A stretch of 64,000 bases of DNA from Mycobacterium sp. 852013-51886_SCH5428379 (GCF_001665575.1 NZ_LZSU01000019.1:186001-250000); one strand, 5' to 3'. Shown: positions 45,212 to 55,190, counted from the stretch's first letter. Made by a program: numbers and translations. Notes: generated by a model from the letters alone, not told the origin.

Positions 45212-46792
45212 ATGAACTCCCTGGCAGCAGCGCTCACCGAGGCGATGACGACGTCGCCGCGGGATCTCGTCCTACTCGATCGGGCCGGCGACTGGCGGCG
45301 CCATCCGTGGCCCGAGGTGCACGCCCGCGCACAGAACGTCGCCGAGCGGATAGCGGATATGAACGCCTCGGCCGTGGGCGTCGTCGGGGAACCGACCATC
45401 GAGATGATCTCGAGCATCATGGGCGCCTTCCTCGCCGGTCGCGGGGTCGCGGTGCTGCCCGGCCCGATCCGCGGCGCCGCAGCCGAGCAGTGGGCACACA
45501 CCACCCTGTCCCGCTTCGCCGGCGCCGGCGCGGATCTGGTGCTCAGCACCGGTGCGCAGTTGGAGCTGTTGCGCACCGCGAACGACGGCACCCGAATCGT
45601 CGACTACACCGAATGCTCGCACCCCGACCGGTCAGGGCCGTTCACCCCGCCGGACCCGGGCGCGGACGTGGCGATCCTGCAGGGCACCGCCGGCTCGACC
45701 GGCACCCCGCGCACGGTGCTGATGTCGCCGGACGCGGTGCTGGCCAACCTGCGTGGGCTCAACGCGCGCACCGGCGTCGACCCGACGCGCGACGTGGGGT
45801 GCTCCTGGCTGCCGCTCTACCACGACATGGGTCTGAGCTTCCTGCTGTCGGGGGCCGTCGCGGGGGGCGAGACGTGGCAGGCGCCGACGTCGGCGTTCCA
45901 GGCGTCACCGTTCCGCTGGCTCCACTGGCTGTCGGAGAGCCGCGCGACGTTCACCGCGGCGCCGAACATGGCCTACGGGATGATCGGCAAGTACGCCCGC
46001 CGGGTCACCGACGTCGACCTGTCCCCGGTGCGCTTCGCGCTCAACGGCGGCGAGCCGGTCGACTGTGATCTCACGGGCCGGTTCGCCACCGAGATGGCCC
46101 GGTTCGGGTTCTCCGCAGGCGCGCTGTCCCCGTCCTACGGGCTGGCCGAATCCACCTGTGCCGTCACGGTTCCGGTCCCGGGCACCGGCTTGCTCGTCGA
46201 CGAGACCGAGGTGGTGTCCGAGGCCGGGCGGGCAGTCCGCCGCCATGCCGTGCTGGGCCGTCCGATCGACGGGATGGAGCTGCGGATCGCACCCGGCGAG
46301 GAAACCGACATCACCGGCCGGGAGGTCGGCGAGATCGAGATTCGCGGCACGTCGATGATGTCGGGCTACCGCGGAGGGCCCGCTGTCGCGCCCGGCGAAT
46401 GGTTCCCCACCGGGGACATCGGTTATCTCGTCGACGACGGACTGGTGGTCTGCGGCCGGGCCAAGGACATCATCACGGTCGCGGGCCGCAACGTGTTTCC
46501 CGCTGAGGTCGAACAGGTCGCCGCCCAGATCGCCGGCGTGCGCGAGGGCGCCGTGGTGGCAGTCGGCACCGGGGAGGGTTCCGTGCGGCCGGGCCTGGTG
46601 ATCGCCGCGGAGTTCCGCGGTCGCGACGAGGACGGCGCCCGCAGCCAACTGCTGCAGCGGGTCGCGTCGCAGTGCGGGGTGGTGCCCGCCGACGTGGTCT
46701 TCGTCAAACCCGGATCGCTGCCCCGCACCTCCTCCGGCAAGTTGCGCCGTTTCGAGGTGAAGGCCGGTCTCGAGGCCGGTCAGCTCGTCTAG
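45212..46792 (+). CDS. mbtM: MbtM-like long-chain fatty acyl-AMP ligase (mycobactin lipid tail)
   Basis: A 526-aa ANL-superfamily enzyme. In mycobactin synthesis MbtM activates a long-chain fatty acid as acyl-AMP and loads it on the carrier protein MbtL. The ATP loop is [38 protein letters not shown] is typical of FAAL-type enzymes, the A5 motif is [14 protein letters not shown] and the adenylation Lys lies in [14 protein letters not shown]. The N-terminus [19 protein letters not shown] fits MbtM. An iron box upstream supports the name. ATG at 45212 is preferred over GTG at 45203. mbtK, mbtL and mbtN are not in the window. It converges on the polyketide locus with a 12-nt gap. Confidence 0.78.
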   Translation: MNSLAAALTEAMTTSPRDLVLLDRAGDWRRHPWPEVHARAQNVAERIADMNASAVGVVGEPTIEMISSIMGAFLAGRGVAVLPGPIRGAAAEQWAHTTLSRFAGAGADLVLSTGAQLELLRTANDGTRIVDYTECSHPDRSGPFTPPDPGADVAILQGTAGSTGTPRTVLMSPDAVLANLRGLNARTGVDPTRDVGCSWLPLYHDMGLSFLLSGAVAGGETWQAPTSAFQASPFRWLHWLSESRATFTAAPNMAYGMIGKYARRVTDVDLSPVRFALNGGEPVDCDLTGRFATEMARFGFSAGALSPSYGLAESTCAVTVPVPGTGLLVDETEVVSEAGRAVRRHAVLGRPIDGMELRIAPGEETDITGREVGEIEIRGTSMMSGYRGGPAVAPGEWFPTGDIGYLVDDGLVVCGRAKDIITVAGRNVFPAEVEQVAAQIAGVREGAVVAVGTGEGSVRPGLVIAAEFRGRDEDGARSQLLQRVASQCGVVPADVVFVKPGSLPRTSSGKLRRFEVKAGLEAGQLV

Positions 46793-46804
46793 TGCCCGAG
46801 CGCT

Positions 46805-47818
46805 TCAGTGCCCAAGAGCGTTGACCACCCGGCTGAACACGCCGGGTAGCGCGGTCGCGGCGGGCGTGATCCGCGCGCGCACCGGCGCGTAGCCGCTGGC
46901 GTGCAGCAGCCCCGCGGTCAGCAGCCGGTAGCGCCGGGTCAGTTGCCGCCACCGCCGGTCGTAGTCGGCGGTGCGCCCGGTGACCACGCACTCGACGAGC
47001 AGTTCGGCCGCCCCGAACGCCAGACCGAGCCCTTCACCGGTCAACGCGTCGACATAGCCTGCCGCGTCGCCGACCAGCAGCACCCGGCCGGCCGTCCGGT
47101 GGCGCACCTTCTGGCGCAGCGGGCCCGCGGCCCGGTCGGCGCCGTGTGCGTGTCCGCCGACCCGCGCCGCCAGCTCGGGGAAGTGCGCCAGGCTGTCGGC
47201 GAACCCGCCGCGGCTGGACTTGAGGATCGCCACCCCTACGCAGTCGTCCGCCACCGGCGTCACGTACGCCTCCGCGGCGGTCGACCAGTACACCTCGACG
47301 CAGTCCGACCACGGGGCGACCGAGATGTGCCTGCGGATCCCCCAACGCCGCTGTCCGCCGGGCTGCGCGAGACCGAGCGACTTGCGGATCGGCGAGTGCA
47401 ACCCGTCGGCGGCGGCCAGATAGCGGGCACGGATCCCATGCGCGGTGACCGACTGGTCGTCCTGTACCACCTCGCCGACCTCGCCGACCTCGACGCGCAC
47501 CCCGGCGGCGTGTGCGGCCTCGGACAGCGCGTCGTGCAAAACGGTGCGGCGCACCCCGCGTCCGGCTCCGGAGTGGAACCGGGCCTCCACCCGGTGCGTC
47601 CCGTCCAGGTAGGCGATGCCGTGGAGATCACGGCCCGTCACCACCGCACCCAGCCGCCCGAGAGCCTGGATGGAATGCGGCATGAGTCCCTCGCCGCACG
47701 CCTTGTCGATGGTGCCGCGGCGCCGTTCGACGACCACCACCTCGAGACCGGCCCTGGCGGCGTGCACCGCCGTGGCCAGACCCGCGGGCCCGCCCCCGAC
47801 GACGAGCAGATCGATCAC
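46805..47818 (-). CDS. geranylgeranyl-reductase-family FAD oxidoreductase of the PKS III locus
   Basis: A 337-aa flavoprotein. FAD-binding LLVVGGGPAGLATAVHAARAG at the N-terminus, CGEGLMPHSIQALGRLGAVV (the family KACGEG site), and GRVLLVGDAAGYVDALTGEGL near residue 260. The family includes prenyl reductases and ring monooxygenases. GTG at 47816-47818 overlaps the methyltransferase stop by 4 nt, so it ends the PKS III-A/ICMT-A operon. From context it probably oxidises the methylated polyketide ring, for example to a quinone; reduction of an acyl or isoprenoid chain is the alternative. Confidence 0.82.
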   Translation of the reverse strand: MIDLLVVGGGPAGLATAVHAARAGLEVVVVERRRGTIDKACGEGLMPHSIQALGRLGAVVTGRDLHGIAYLDGTHRVEARFHSGAGRGVRRTVLHDALSEAAHAAGVRVEVGEVGEVVQDDQSVTAHGIRARYLAAADGLHSPIRKSLGLAQPGGQRRWGIRRHISVAPWSDCVEVYWSTAAEAYVTPVADDCVGVAILKSSRGGFADSLAHFPELAARVGGHAHGADRAAGPLRQKVRHRTAGRVLLVGDAAGYVDALTGEGLGLAFGAAELLVECVVTGRTADYDRRWRQLTRRYRLLTAGLLHASGYAPVRARITPAATALPGVFSRVVNALGH

Positions 47819-48333
47819 TCCAGGCTTTCCAGTGCGGTGTTCTCCACCGAGATCCGGGTGCGCAGCAGCGCGGCGTTGAGGAGTGTGAAGAGCGCGGCGG
47901 TGATCCACGCGCCGCCTGCCAGCGGCAGCGCCACACCCTCTGCGACGACCGCGACGTAGTTGGGGTGCGGGATCAGCCGGTAGGGCCCGCGCGCCACCCG
48001 GGCCGCCCCGGGGATCACCACCACCCGGGTGTTCCACTGCCGTCCGAGTGTGGTGATGCACCACCACCGCAGCACCTGCGCGAGGACGACGGCGACCAGC
48101 GCGGGGCCGGTGACGCGGCGCGACGGCGCGCGGGGCAGCCGGGCGGCCTCGGCCAGACAGCCGGCGAGCAGACCCGTGTGCAGGGCCACCATGACCGGAT
48201 AGTGCCCGGCCCCGAACTCCTTACCGCCCTGGGCTCGGCTCCACGCCAGATTTCGTTGCGAGACAACGAGTTCGGCTACCCGCTCCGCGGCGACCGCGCC
48301 GATGAGCAGGGGGTAGCGCGAGCGGCGGGTCAT
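47815..48333 (-). CDS. isoprenylcysteine-carboxyl-methyltransferase-like membrane methyltransferase A
   Basis: A 172-aa integral membrane protein of the ICMT/PEMT type. It has hydrophobic helices near residues 8-20, 43-60, 70-90 and 130-155, and the SAM-binding signature [18 protein letters not shown]. Other conserved points: [17 protein letters not shown] and [23 protein letters not shown] at 48331-48333 overlaps the type III PKS stop by 4 nt. Bacteria lack prenylated CaaX proteins, so the substrate is probably the hydroxyl group of the polyketide made by the coupled PKS. A paralogue is at 51885-52385. Confidence 0.85.
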   Translation of the reverse strand: MTRRSRYPLLIGAVAAERVAELVVSQRNLAWSRAQGGKEFGAGHYPVMVALHTGLLAGCLAEAARLPRAPSRRVTGPALVAVVLAQVLRWWCITTLGRQWNTRVVVIPGAARVARGPYRLIPHPNYVAVVAEGVALPLAGGAWITAALFTLLNAALLRTRISVENTALESLE

Positions 48334-49397
48334 TGCCACCGCAGCAGAACCAGTTCGGAGCAGAAGCCCGGCCCCATGGCCATGAGCAGCCCCGGGCTGC
48401 CCGCGGGCGGCTTCTTGCGGATCGTGTCCCGCAGCACGTGCAGAACCGAGGACGACGACAGATTGCCGACCTCGGCCAGCGAGCGCCACGTCAGCTCGAG
48501 GGCGTCGTCGGGCAGCCCCAGCGTCGAGGTGATCGCCTCGATCACCTTGGGACCGCCGGGATGGCTGACCCAGGCGCCGATGTCTGCCACCGTCAGCCCG
48601 TGCGCCGTCAGGAATTTCACGACGTCGTCGCCGAGGTAGCGCTCGACGAACGCCGGCACTTCGGGGCTGAGCACGATCTCGAATCCGTGGGAGCCGATGT
48701 CCCAGCCCATGGTGCGCAACGAATCCGGGTACAGGTGGCTGACCGAGTCCAGCACGATCGGACCGGTGGCGCCGATCTGCTCGGCCCGGCGCTCGCCGAC
48801 GGCCACGACCGCCGCGGCGCCGTCACCGAACAGCGAGCCGGCGACCAGCGTGGCCGGCGACGGATGGTGTTTACGGGTCAGCGAGCACAGCTCGACCGAG
48901 ACCAGGACCGCCACCGCGTCGGGGGCGCCCCGCAGATGATCGTGCAGGCGGGCGATGCCGGCGGCGCCTGCGACACAACCCAAACCGAACACCGGCACGC
49001 GGCGGACGTCGGGACGCAGACCCACCCGGCCGGCGATGCGGGCGTCGAGGGACGGTACGGCCGCACCGGTGACCGTCGTGGTCATGATGAGGTCGACGTC
49101 GGCCGGGGTCAGCCCCGCCTCGTCGAGCGCTCCCATGAGCGCCTCGGCACCCAGATCGGTGGCGTGCTCGATGAACAGCCGGTTGGACTCACCGAAATCG
49201 TCGAGCCCGGCGTACTGCTCGATCGGCAGCGCGAGATAGCGGGTGTCGACCTTGGCGCTGGCGTGCAGCTTGCGCAGGAACGGCTCGGCCTCTTCGTATC
49301 CGGGCAGCTCCAGCAGCGCCCGGGACACCTCATCCTGGGTATAGCAGTGAGCCGGGAGCACACCGGTGACACCGGCGATCACACTGGTAGTTGCCAT
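48330..49397 (-). CDS. type III polyketide synthase A (Pks10-like)
   Basis: A 355-aa chalcone-synthase-fold enzyme that extends an acyl-CoA starter with malonyl-CoA and cyclises the product. Catalytic triad: Cys141 in [11 protein letters not shown], His279 in VSHPGGPKV, Asn312 in GNLSSSSVL. The sequence closely resembles M. tuberculosis Pks10 as recalled (MSVIAGVFGALPPHRYS-type start; [34 protein letters not shown] end). ATG at 49395-49397 is chosen; an ATG three codons upstream (49406) is possible. It follows the MMPL gene by 47 nt and overlaps ICMT-A by 4 nt. Likely products are long-chain alkyl resorcinols or pyrones. Confidence 0.92.
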   Translation of the reverse strand: MATTSVIAGVTGVLPAHCYTQDEVSRALLELPGYEEAEPFLRKLHASAKVDTRYLALPIEQYAGLDDFGESNRLFIEHATDLGAEALMGALDEAGLTPADVDLIMTTTVTGAAVPSLDARIAGRVGLRPDVRRVPVFGLGCVAGAAGIARLHDHLRGAPDAVAVLVSVELCSLTRKHHPSPATLVAGSLFGDGAAAVVAVGERRAEQIGATGPIVLDSVSHLYPDSLRTMGWDIGSHGFEIVLSPEVPAFVERYLGDDVVKFLTAHGLTVADIGAWVSHPGGPKVIEAITSTLGLPDDALELTWRSLAEVGNLSSSSVLHVLRDTIRKKPPAGSPGLLMAMGPGFCSELVLLRWQ

Positions 49398-49444
49398 GCC
49401 GGACATCCTATTTCGCGTAAGGGCACCGCGGGGGGCTTCGTTGA

Positions 49445-51718
49445 TCAAGATCGGCTCTCCTGTGACACGGGCACGGGCGCAACGGGTTCGGGCGGCCCAC
49501 CCTCCCGCAGGCCGAGACGGTCGTGCAGCTTCACCAGCGGTCGCGGCGACCACCAGTTGTAGATTCCGGCCACCCGCATGAAGGCCGGTACGAGCACCAT
49601 CCGCACCAGCGTCGCGTCGGTCAGCACGGCCAGGGTCAGGCCGAGGCCGAACATCCGCATGAAGGAGACATTTGCCGCGATCAGCGCGGCGAACGAGATC
49701 GACATGATCAGCGCGGCCGCGGTGACGACCCGGCCGGTGTGGGCCAATCCGAGGGCGACGCTCTCGGCCACGTCGGCCGGCCGGCGTTCCGAGGCGAGCC
49801 AGAATTCGCGGATCCGCGACATCAGGAACACCTCGTAGTCCATCGACAGACCGAACGCGATGCAGAACAGCAGCACCGGAACGTTGGCCACGAGCGTGCC
49901 CGTCGGAGTGGTGCCGAGGGCGCTGAAGTGGCCCTCCTGGAAGATCCACACCATCGCCCCGAATGCCGCCGTCAGTGAAAGACAGTTCAGCACAAGGGCT
50001 TTCAGCGGGAGCACGACGCTGCCGGTGAGCAGGAACAGCAGGCAGAAGGTGCTGACGGCGATCAGCCCGAGTACCAGCGGCAATTTCGAGGTGATCGCGT
50101 CGACGCTGTCCCGGTTGCTCTGCGCGATGCCCGCCAGCTCGACGGTCTTGCCGTCGGGCGGGGTGATCTGGTGCAACCGGACGAGTTGGTCCTCGGAGGC
50201 GTCGGAGAACAGCGGCGCCGACGTCGAGACCGTGAGGAAGGCGCTGCCGTCGCGTTCGCCGGTGGGCGCGGTCGGCGGACCGGCCTGCCGGCCCTCGACG
50301 AAGGTGCCGACCGGTGCGGAAACCGAGATGACGTCCGGCACCCGGGACAGCTCTCCGGCGTAGCGCGCCATCTCGTCGGCGCTGACCCCGGTGGAGTCCG
50401 GGAGGACGACCGTGACGGCGGTGGCGCTGTTGTCGACGAACTCGGTGCGCAGCTGGTCACCCACCTGGTGGGCGGAGGCGGTGGTCGGCAGTACGCGCTC
50501 GTCGGGCAGCCCCCAGCGGACACCGAGGAACGGTGCGCCGGCGAACAGCAGCAGGGCGATCACCGCCAACCCGATCGGCACGGCCCGGCGCATGACGAAC
50601 TTGGTGGAGCGGTACCAGAACTGCTGTTCGACCGGTTTGGCCACGGGGTCGGGGCGGCGCAGCAACCGCCGGCCGAAGCGGCGGACGTCGAGCGCGTCGA
50701 TGCGGTCGCCGAGCAGGACGATCGCGGCGGGCGTCACGATCAGGGCCGCCAGGGCAGCGAACACCACGGTGGCGACACCGGCGTATGCGAACGACTTCAG
50801 GAAGTACATCGGGAACAGCACCATGGTGATCATGGGCAGCGCGACCGTCGTCGCGGAGAACACCACGGTGCGTCCGGCGGTGACCATCATCCGGGTCAGC
50901 GCGGTGTGGCGGTCGGCCCCGTCGGCGAGTTCGTCGCGGTAGCGGCTGACCATCAGCAGGGTGTAGTCGATGGCCAGTGCCAACCCCATCGCCATGCACA
51001 GGTTGAGTGCGAAGACCGAGACGTCGGTGAAGAACGTGATGACGTGCAGCACCGCCAGGGAGCAGACGATCCCGATCAGCCCGACGGCGACGGGTACCGC
51101 GGCGGTCAGCAGGCCGCCGAACACCCACACCAGCACCAGGAAGCTGAACGGGATCGCGATCGACTCCATCACCAGGAGGTCCTGCTGGGTCTGCTTGGTG
51201 ATCTGGTTGTTGACCATCGCGACACCGCCGGCGCGCACGGTGACCCCGTCGCGTTCGCTGACCTCGCCACCGATGGCGTCGGTCAGGTTCTTGGCGTTGG
51301 TGTCGGCGAGCTTCTCCCCGCCGGTGACGCCGGCGACGATGAGACCGGTCTGACCGTTCTCGCTGATCAGACCCGCTGCGGTCGGGTCCTCGACCGTCCA
51401 GGCCGAGGACACCGTGGCGACGTCCGGGGAGTTGCGCAACTCGTCGACGATCTCGGTGCCCACCCGGGTCGCCGCCGGACTCGTGATGCCGTCGGGCGAG
51501 CTGACAGTGATGAGGAGTTGCGCGTCCCCCTGGCCGAACCGGTCCGCCAGGAGGGACTGGGCGTGCGACGACTCGGCCGCGGGGTCGGCGAAGCCGCCTG
51601 CGGCCAGTTTTCCCGCCACCGGGACGCCGAACAACGCGGCTGCCACCGCCACGAACAGCGCGAAGCAGATGATCCGGCGGGGTGCGGCGATCGACAGCGC
51701 CGCCATGCGCGCTAACAC
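49445..51718 (-). CDS. MMPL/RND-family lipid transporter of the PKS III locus
   Basis: A 757-aa membrane protein with the two-repeat MMPL layout: a first helix ([20 protein letters not shown]), a periplasmic loop, then a helix bundle with [20 protein letters not shown], where the Asp before Tyr is the proton-relay position. A second periplasmic loop and a second bundle containing [20 protein letters not shown] follow. GTG at 51718 is used; ATG at 51706 is an alternative and neither has a clear ribosome-binding site. It lies between the two PKS/methyltransferase pairs, suggesting export of their lipid product. Family members carry trehalose lipids, DIM or siderophores. Confidence 0.9.
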   Translation of the reverse strand: MLARMAALSIAAPRRIICFALFVAVAAALFGVPVAGKLAAGGFADPAAESSHAQSLLADRFGQGDAQLLITVSSPDGITSPAATRVGTEIVDELRNSPDVATVSSAWTVEDPTAAGLISENGQTGLIVAGVTGGEKLADTNAKNLTDAIGGEVSERDGVTVRAGGVAMVNNQITKQTQQDLLVMESIAIPFSFLVLVWVFGGLLTAAVPVAVGLIGIVCSLAVLHVITFFTDVSVFALNLCMAMGLALAIDYTLLMVSRYRDELADGADRHTALTRMMVTAGRTVVFSATTVALPMITMVLFPMYFLKSFAYAGVATVVFAALAALIVTPAAIVLLGDRIDALDVRRFGRRLLRRPDPVAKPVEQQFWYRSTKFVMRRAVPIGLAVIALLLFAGAPFLGVRWGLPDERVLPTTASAHQVGDQLRTEFVDNSATAVTVVLPDSTGVSADEMARYAGELSRVPDVISVSAPVGTFVEGRQAGPPTAPTGERDGSAFLTVSTSAPLFSDASEDQLVRLHQITPPDGKTVELAGIAQSNRDSVDAITSKLPLVLGLIAVSTFCLLFLLTGSVVLPLKALVLNCLSLTAAFGAMVWIFQEGHFSALGTTPTGTLVANVPVLLFCIAFGLSMDYEVFLMSRIREFWLASERRPADVAESVALGLAHTGRVVTAAALIMSISFAALIAANVSFMRMFGLGLTLAVLTDATLVRMVLVPAFMRVAGIYNWWSPRPLVKLHDRLGLREGGPPEPVAPVPVSQESRS

Positions 51719-51884
51719 GTGGGGCTCACCCGGGCCGGGCGCGTCCGCCGACGGACGTCACCTGCCGACGGGAGACGGGATGCGGTCTGCACCGCGACAT
51801 CCTGCCTCAGACACGGCGCTCGCGGTGCGCTTCGTTGACGCATGCGAAAGCGGTTGTGTCCGCTGCGGCTGCATTGCTGGCCTG

Positions 51885-52385
51885 TCATGCGTATCCCAAT
51901 GCGTTGTTCTCAGTGCGGATCCGAACGCGTAGCAGTAGTGCGTTCGCCACGCTGAACGCGATCGCGGTGACCCACGCCGAATGCACGAGCGGCAGGGCCG
52001 CCACCTCCGCAGTCACCGCAGTGTAGTTCGGGTGATGCAGCCATCGGTAGGGTCCGCGCTGAACCAGCGAAGCACCCGGGATCACGATCAGCCGCGGATT
52101 CCAGTGCCTTCCGAGGGTGGACACACACCACCAGCGAACGGCGGTGCTCGCCGCGACGACCGCCACCATCGGCCACCCCAGCCATGGGATGAACGGCCGG
52201 TGGGCACCCGCGACCTCGACCACGCAGGACGCGAGGAGAAGCGCGTGCATCGCCACCATCACCGGATAGTGGCCCTGCCCGAACTCGCGGCCGCCCTGGC
52301 CGATCGACCAGCGGGTGTTGCGGCGCGAGACGACGAGTTCCAGCAGCCGTTCGACGCCGACGGCGAGAATGAAGAGGTAGTACAT
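51885..52385 (-). CDS. isoprenylcysteine-carboxyl-methyltransferase-like membrane methyltransferase B
   Basis: A 166-aa paralogue of methyltransferase A: RRNTRWSIGQGGREFGQGHY parallels [39 protein letters not shown] parallels [19 protein letters not shown], and the SAM signature is RGPYRWLHHPNYTAVTAE. Both end in a similar LLLRVRIRTENNAL / [13 protein letters not shown] block. It begins 12 nt after PKS III-B, so the pair is coupled. A 166-bp gap with no gene separates it from the MMPL gene. Predicted role: methylation of the PKS III-B product at the membrane. Confidence 0.85.
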   Translation of the reverse strand: MYYLFILAVGVERLLELVVSRRNTRWSIGQGGREFGQGHYPVMVAMHALLLASCVVEVAGAHRPFIPWLGWPMVAVVAASTAVRWWCVSTLGRHWNPRLIVIPGASLVQRGPYRWLHHPNYTAVTAEVAALPLVHSAWVTAIAFSVANALLLRVRIRTENNALGYA

Positions 52386-52397
52386 GACCGGGTCCCC

Positions 52398-53492
52398 TCA
52401 CCAGCTCAGCAGCAGCAGTTCGAAGCTGAACCCGGGACCCATTGCGAGCATGAGCCCCAGCGAACCTTCGGCGGGCGGTTCGGCGATGGTGCGGCCCAGC
52501 ACGTCGAGCACCGAGGCCGACGAGATGTTGCCGTGGTCGCGCATGGAGTCCCAGCTGTGCCGTAGCGCCTGCGCGGGCATACCGACGGCGCCGTGGATGG
52601 ATTCGAGCACCTTGGGGCCGCCCGGATGGCAGACCCACGACGAGATGTCGTCGACGGTGAGGCCGTGCTGGGCGAGGAAACCGTCGATCTCTTCGGCGAG
52701 GTAGTCGTCGGCCATTCTGGGGACGTCGCGGGAGAGCACCAGCCCGAACCCGCTGGAGCTGACGTTCCATCCCATGACGTCGACGGTGCCGGGGAACAAC
52801 CGGCTGCGGGTGGCCAGCACCCGCGGCATGCGGGTTCCCCCGGTGGACGCCCGGTCGGCCCCGGTGGCCGCAACGGCGGCGGCGCCGTCGCCGAAGAGGC
52901 ACACCCCGATGAGCGCCGGGATGGACATGTCGTCGCGCTGCAGGGTCAGCGAGCACAGCTCGACCGAGACGAGGACCGCGACATGGTCCGGGTAGCCCTG
53001 CAGATAGTCGTGCACCCGGGCCAGGCCGGCCGCCCCGGCCACGCAGCCCAACCCGAACAGCGGGATCCGTTTGACGTCGTCACGCAGCCCGATGGCGGTG
53101 CAGATCCGTGCGTCGATGGTCGGCACGGCGACACCGGTACTCGACACCGCCACGATCGCGTCCACGTCCTCGGGCCGCAGGTCCGCGGCGACCAGGGCCG
53201 AACGGACGGCGCGTGCGCCGAGCTCGGTCGCGACCTCGAGGTACGCGTCGTTGGCCTCGGTGAATCCGGACAGCCGGGGGTAGCGCTCCAGCGGCAGTGC
53301 CAGATTGCGGTGTTCGACGCCGCTGGTCCGCGCGAACCGTGCGAAACCGGGGTCGGCGAAGTCGGTGAGTTCGCGGGCGACCTGTTCCTGGGTGTAGCGG
53401 TGCGGGGTGAAAGCGGTGGCGGTTCCCGCCACCCGGGACAGGCCCTGATGTGCGCGGGAGGTGGTGTGTAGGTGAATTGCTGTATCAGTCAT
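52398..53492 (-). CDS. type III polyketide synthase B
   Basis: A 364-aa chalcone-synthase-fold enzyme, paralogous to PKS III-A with a longer N-terminus. Triad: Cys150 in [11 protein letters not shown], His289 in VCHPGGPKV, Asn322 in GNISSASVL. It differs from A where product specificity may be set: SLTLQRDDMSIPALIGVCLF replaces [19 protein letters not shown], and RLFPGTVDVMGWNVSSSGFG replaces [23 protein letters not shown] at 53490-53492. First gene of the minus-strand lipid locus, downstream of an AT-rich, palindrome-rich region. Confidence 0.92.
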   Translation of the reverse strand: MTDTAIHLHTTSRAHQGLSRVAGTATAFTPHRYTQEQVARELTDFADPGFARFARTSGVEHRNLALPLERYPRLSGFTEANDAYLEVATELGARAVRSALVAADLRPEDVDAIVAVSSTGVAVPTIDARICTAIGLRDDVKRIPLFGLGCVAGAAGLARVHDYLQGYPDHVAVLVSVELCSLTLQRDDMSIPALIGVCLFGDGAAAVAATGADRASTGGTRMPRVLATRSRLFPGTVDVMGWNVSSSGFGLVLSRDVPRMADDYLAEEIDGFLAQHGLTVDDISSWVCHPGGPKVLESIHGAVGMPAQALRHSWDSMRDHGNISSASVLDVLGRTIAEPPAEGSLGLMLAMGPGFSFELLLLSW

Positions 53493-53834
53493 GAACTGCT
53501 CAACGTATTTCGCCTCGTTTTGATCCCGTATTCGTGACGCTGAACTATCCGTAAAAATCCATTTATCACCTAATTAGTGAGGTTGATAACCGCAGTTCAG
53601 TGCCTTTTCTGTCAACAAGCTTTGAACCTGATAGCAGCGACTTACGTATCGTAGGAATACGCACCGAACTGAGCGATCGATGCGAATGAACTGGACAATT
53701 TCTGAAAGTAGTCGAGCGTAAGCTCGACAGGTTGGCCACCACCCGTCCCAAACCGCCCAAATGAACAAACGGGCGGGCAAGGTGCGAGTGGATCCGGGCA
53801 TTACGTCGATTTCGGCGACGCGGAGTTCCCGGCG
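53493..53834 (-). promoter_or_regulatory. 342-bp AT-rich control region upstream of the PKS III locus
   Basis: No gene supported; two short minus-strand frames here lack ribosome-binding sites and family features. The stretch is visibly richer in A and T than its surroundings. Dyads: TCACC-TAATTAGTGA (53566-53580), a 14-bp palindrome with one inserted base; CAGTTCAGTGC (53593-53603) inverted against GCACCGAACTG (53661-53671) with one mismatch; CGTAT/ATACG (53645-53649 with 53657-53661). This should hold the promoter and operator of the PKS III-B operon. Confidence 0.6.
53711..53728 (-). terminator. hairpin after rarA, candidate terminator
   Basis: GTCGAGC (53711-53717) and GCTCGAC (53722-53728) pair perfectly across a 4-nt loop, about 110 nt past the rarA stop in its direction of transcription. 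A short T-containing stretch (TACTTTC on the minus strand) follows. It would separate rarA from the polyketide locus on the same strand; an operator role is the alternative. Confidence 0.4.
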
Positions 53835-55181
53835 TCAGCGACGCTTGCGGATGATCGCCCGTAACCGGTCGAGGCGCCCGGCGATCTCTCGTTCGGCGCC
53901 GCGGCCTGCAGGCCGGTAGTAGTCGACACCGACCAGCTCGTCGGGCGGGTACTGCTGCGGGACCACACCGTCGGGGTGGTCGTGGGAGTACACGTAGCCG
54001 ACGGCATTGCCCATTTTGGCCGCGCCGGAGTAATGGCCGTCGCGCAGATGTGCGGGCACCAGCCCCGCCTTACCGCTGCGGACGTCGCCCATCGCGGCGC
54101 CGAGCGCGGTGGTGACCGCGTTCGACTTCGGCGCCGTCGCCAGGTGGACGGTGGCGTGCGCGAGCGTCAGCTGCGCCTCCGGCATCCCGATCAGCTGCAC
54201 CGTCTGGGCCGCGGCGACCGCGAGCGGCAGCGCGGTCGGGTCCGCCATCCCGACGTCCTCGCTGGCCAGGATCATCAGCCGGCGGGCGATGAACCGCGGA
54301 TCCTCCCCCGCCACCAGCATCCGCGCCAGATAGTGCAGCGCGGCGTCGACGTCGGAGCCGCGCACCGACTTGATGAAGGCGCTGACCACGTCGTAGTGCT
54401 GATCGCCGTCGCGGTCGTAGCGCACCGCCGCTTTGTCCAGGGACTGTTCGACGATCTCGACCGACACCGGCACCCCGGCGGCGGTGGCCGTCTCCGCGGC
54501 CACCTCCAGCGCGGTCAGCGCACGGCGGGCGTCGCCGGCCGACAGCGTGACCAGCACATCGACGGCCTCGTCGCTCACCTCGACCCCGCCGCCGAGACCG
54601 CGCTCGTCGGCGATCGCGCGACGGATCACGGTGGCGACGTCGTCGGGGGTCAGCGGTTGCAGCTGCAGGATCAGCGAGCGGCTCAGCAGCGGCGCAACCA
54701 CCGAGAACGACGGGTTCTCCGTGGTCGCCGCGACCAACAGCACGATGCGGTTCTCCACCGCGGCGAGCAGGGCGTCCTGCTGCGTCTTGGAGAACCGGTG
54801 CACCTCGTCGATGAACAGCACGGTCTGCCGGCCGTGAAGGAGGCCTCCACGCGCACTTTCTATGACTGCGCGGACTTCCTTGACCCCGGCCGACAGCGCC
54901 GACAGCGCCTCGAACCGCCGACCCGTCGCCTGCGAGATCAAGGAGGCCAGGGTGGTCTTCCCGGTGCCGGGCGGACCGTAGAGGATGACCGACGCCGCAC
55001 CCGATCCCTCGACCAGGCGCCGCAGCGGGGAGTTCGGTTTGAGCAGATGGCTCTGGCCGACCACCTCGTCGAGCTCGGCGGGCCGCATCCGCACTGCCAG
55101 CGGCGCCCCGGGCGGTGGCGCGGCGACGCCGGGCCGCACGCCGTCGTCGTCACCCGGCACGTCGAACAGGCTGTCGGACAC
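53835..55181 (-). CDS. rarA: replication-associated recombination ATPase RarA (MgsA)
   Basis: A 448-aa AAA+ clamp-loader-like ATPase acting at stalled replication forks. N-terminal LFDVPG followed by [11 protein letters not shown], Walker [16 protein letters not shown] near residue 68, Walker [20 protein letters not shown], sensor [16 protein letters not shown], and the C-terminal helical tetramerisation domain ([21 protein letters not shown]). GTG start. It is upstream of, and on the same strand as, the PKS III locus, with DUF3097 9 nt before it (Rv2559c equivalent). Confidence 0.94.
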   Translation of the reverse strand: MSDSLFDVPGDDDGVRPGVAAPPPGAPLAVRMRPAELDEVVGQSHLLKPNSPLRRLVEGSGAASVILYGPPGTGKTTLASLISQATGRRFEALSALSAGVKEVRAVIESARGGLLHGRQTVLFIDEVHRFSKTQQDALLAAVENRIVLLVAATTENPSFSVVAPLLSRSLILQLQPLTPDDVATVIRRAIADERGLGGGVEVSDEAVDVLVTLSAGDARRALTALEVAAETATAAGVPVSVEIVEQSLDKAAVRYDRDGDQHYDVVSAFIKSVRGSDVDAALHYLARMLVAGEDPRFIARRLMILASEDVGMADPTALPLAVAAAQTVQLIGMPEAQLTLAHATVHLATAPKSNAVTTALGAAMGDVRSGKAGLVPAHLRDGHYSGAAKMGNAVGYVYSHDHPDGVVPQQYPPDELVGVDYYRPAGRGAEREIAGRLDRLRAIIRKRR

Positions 55182-55190
55182 GCTCCCTGC

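Noticed and set aside
53566..53801. Two short minus-strand frames (64 and 75 aa) in the AT-rich gap
   Set aside because: No ribosome-binding site, no family features, and they overlap the dyad-rich region; better read as regulatory DNA.
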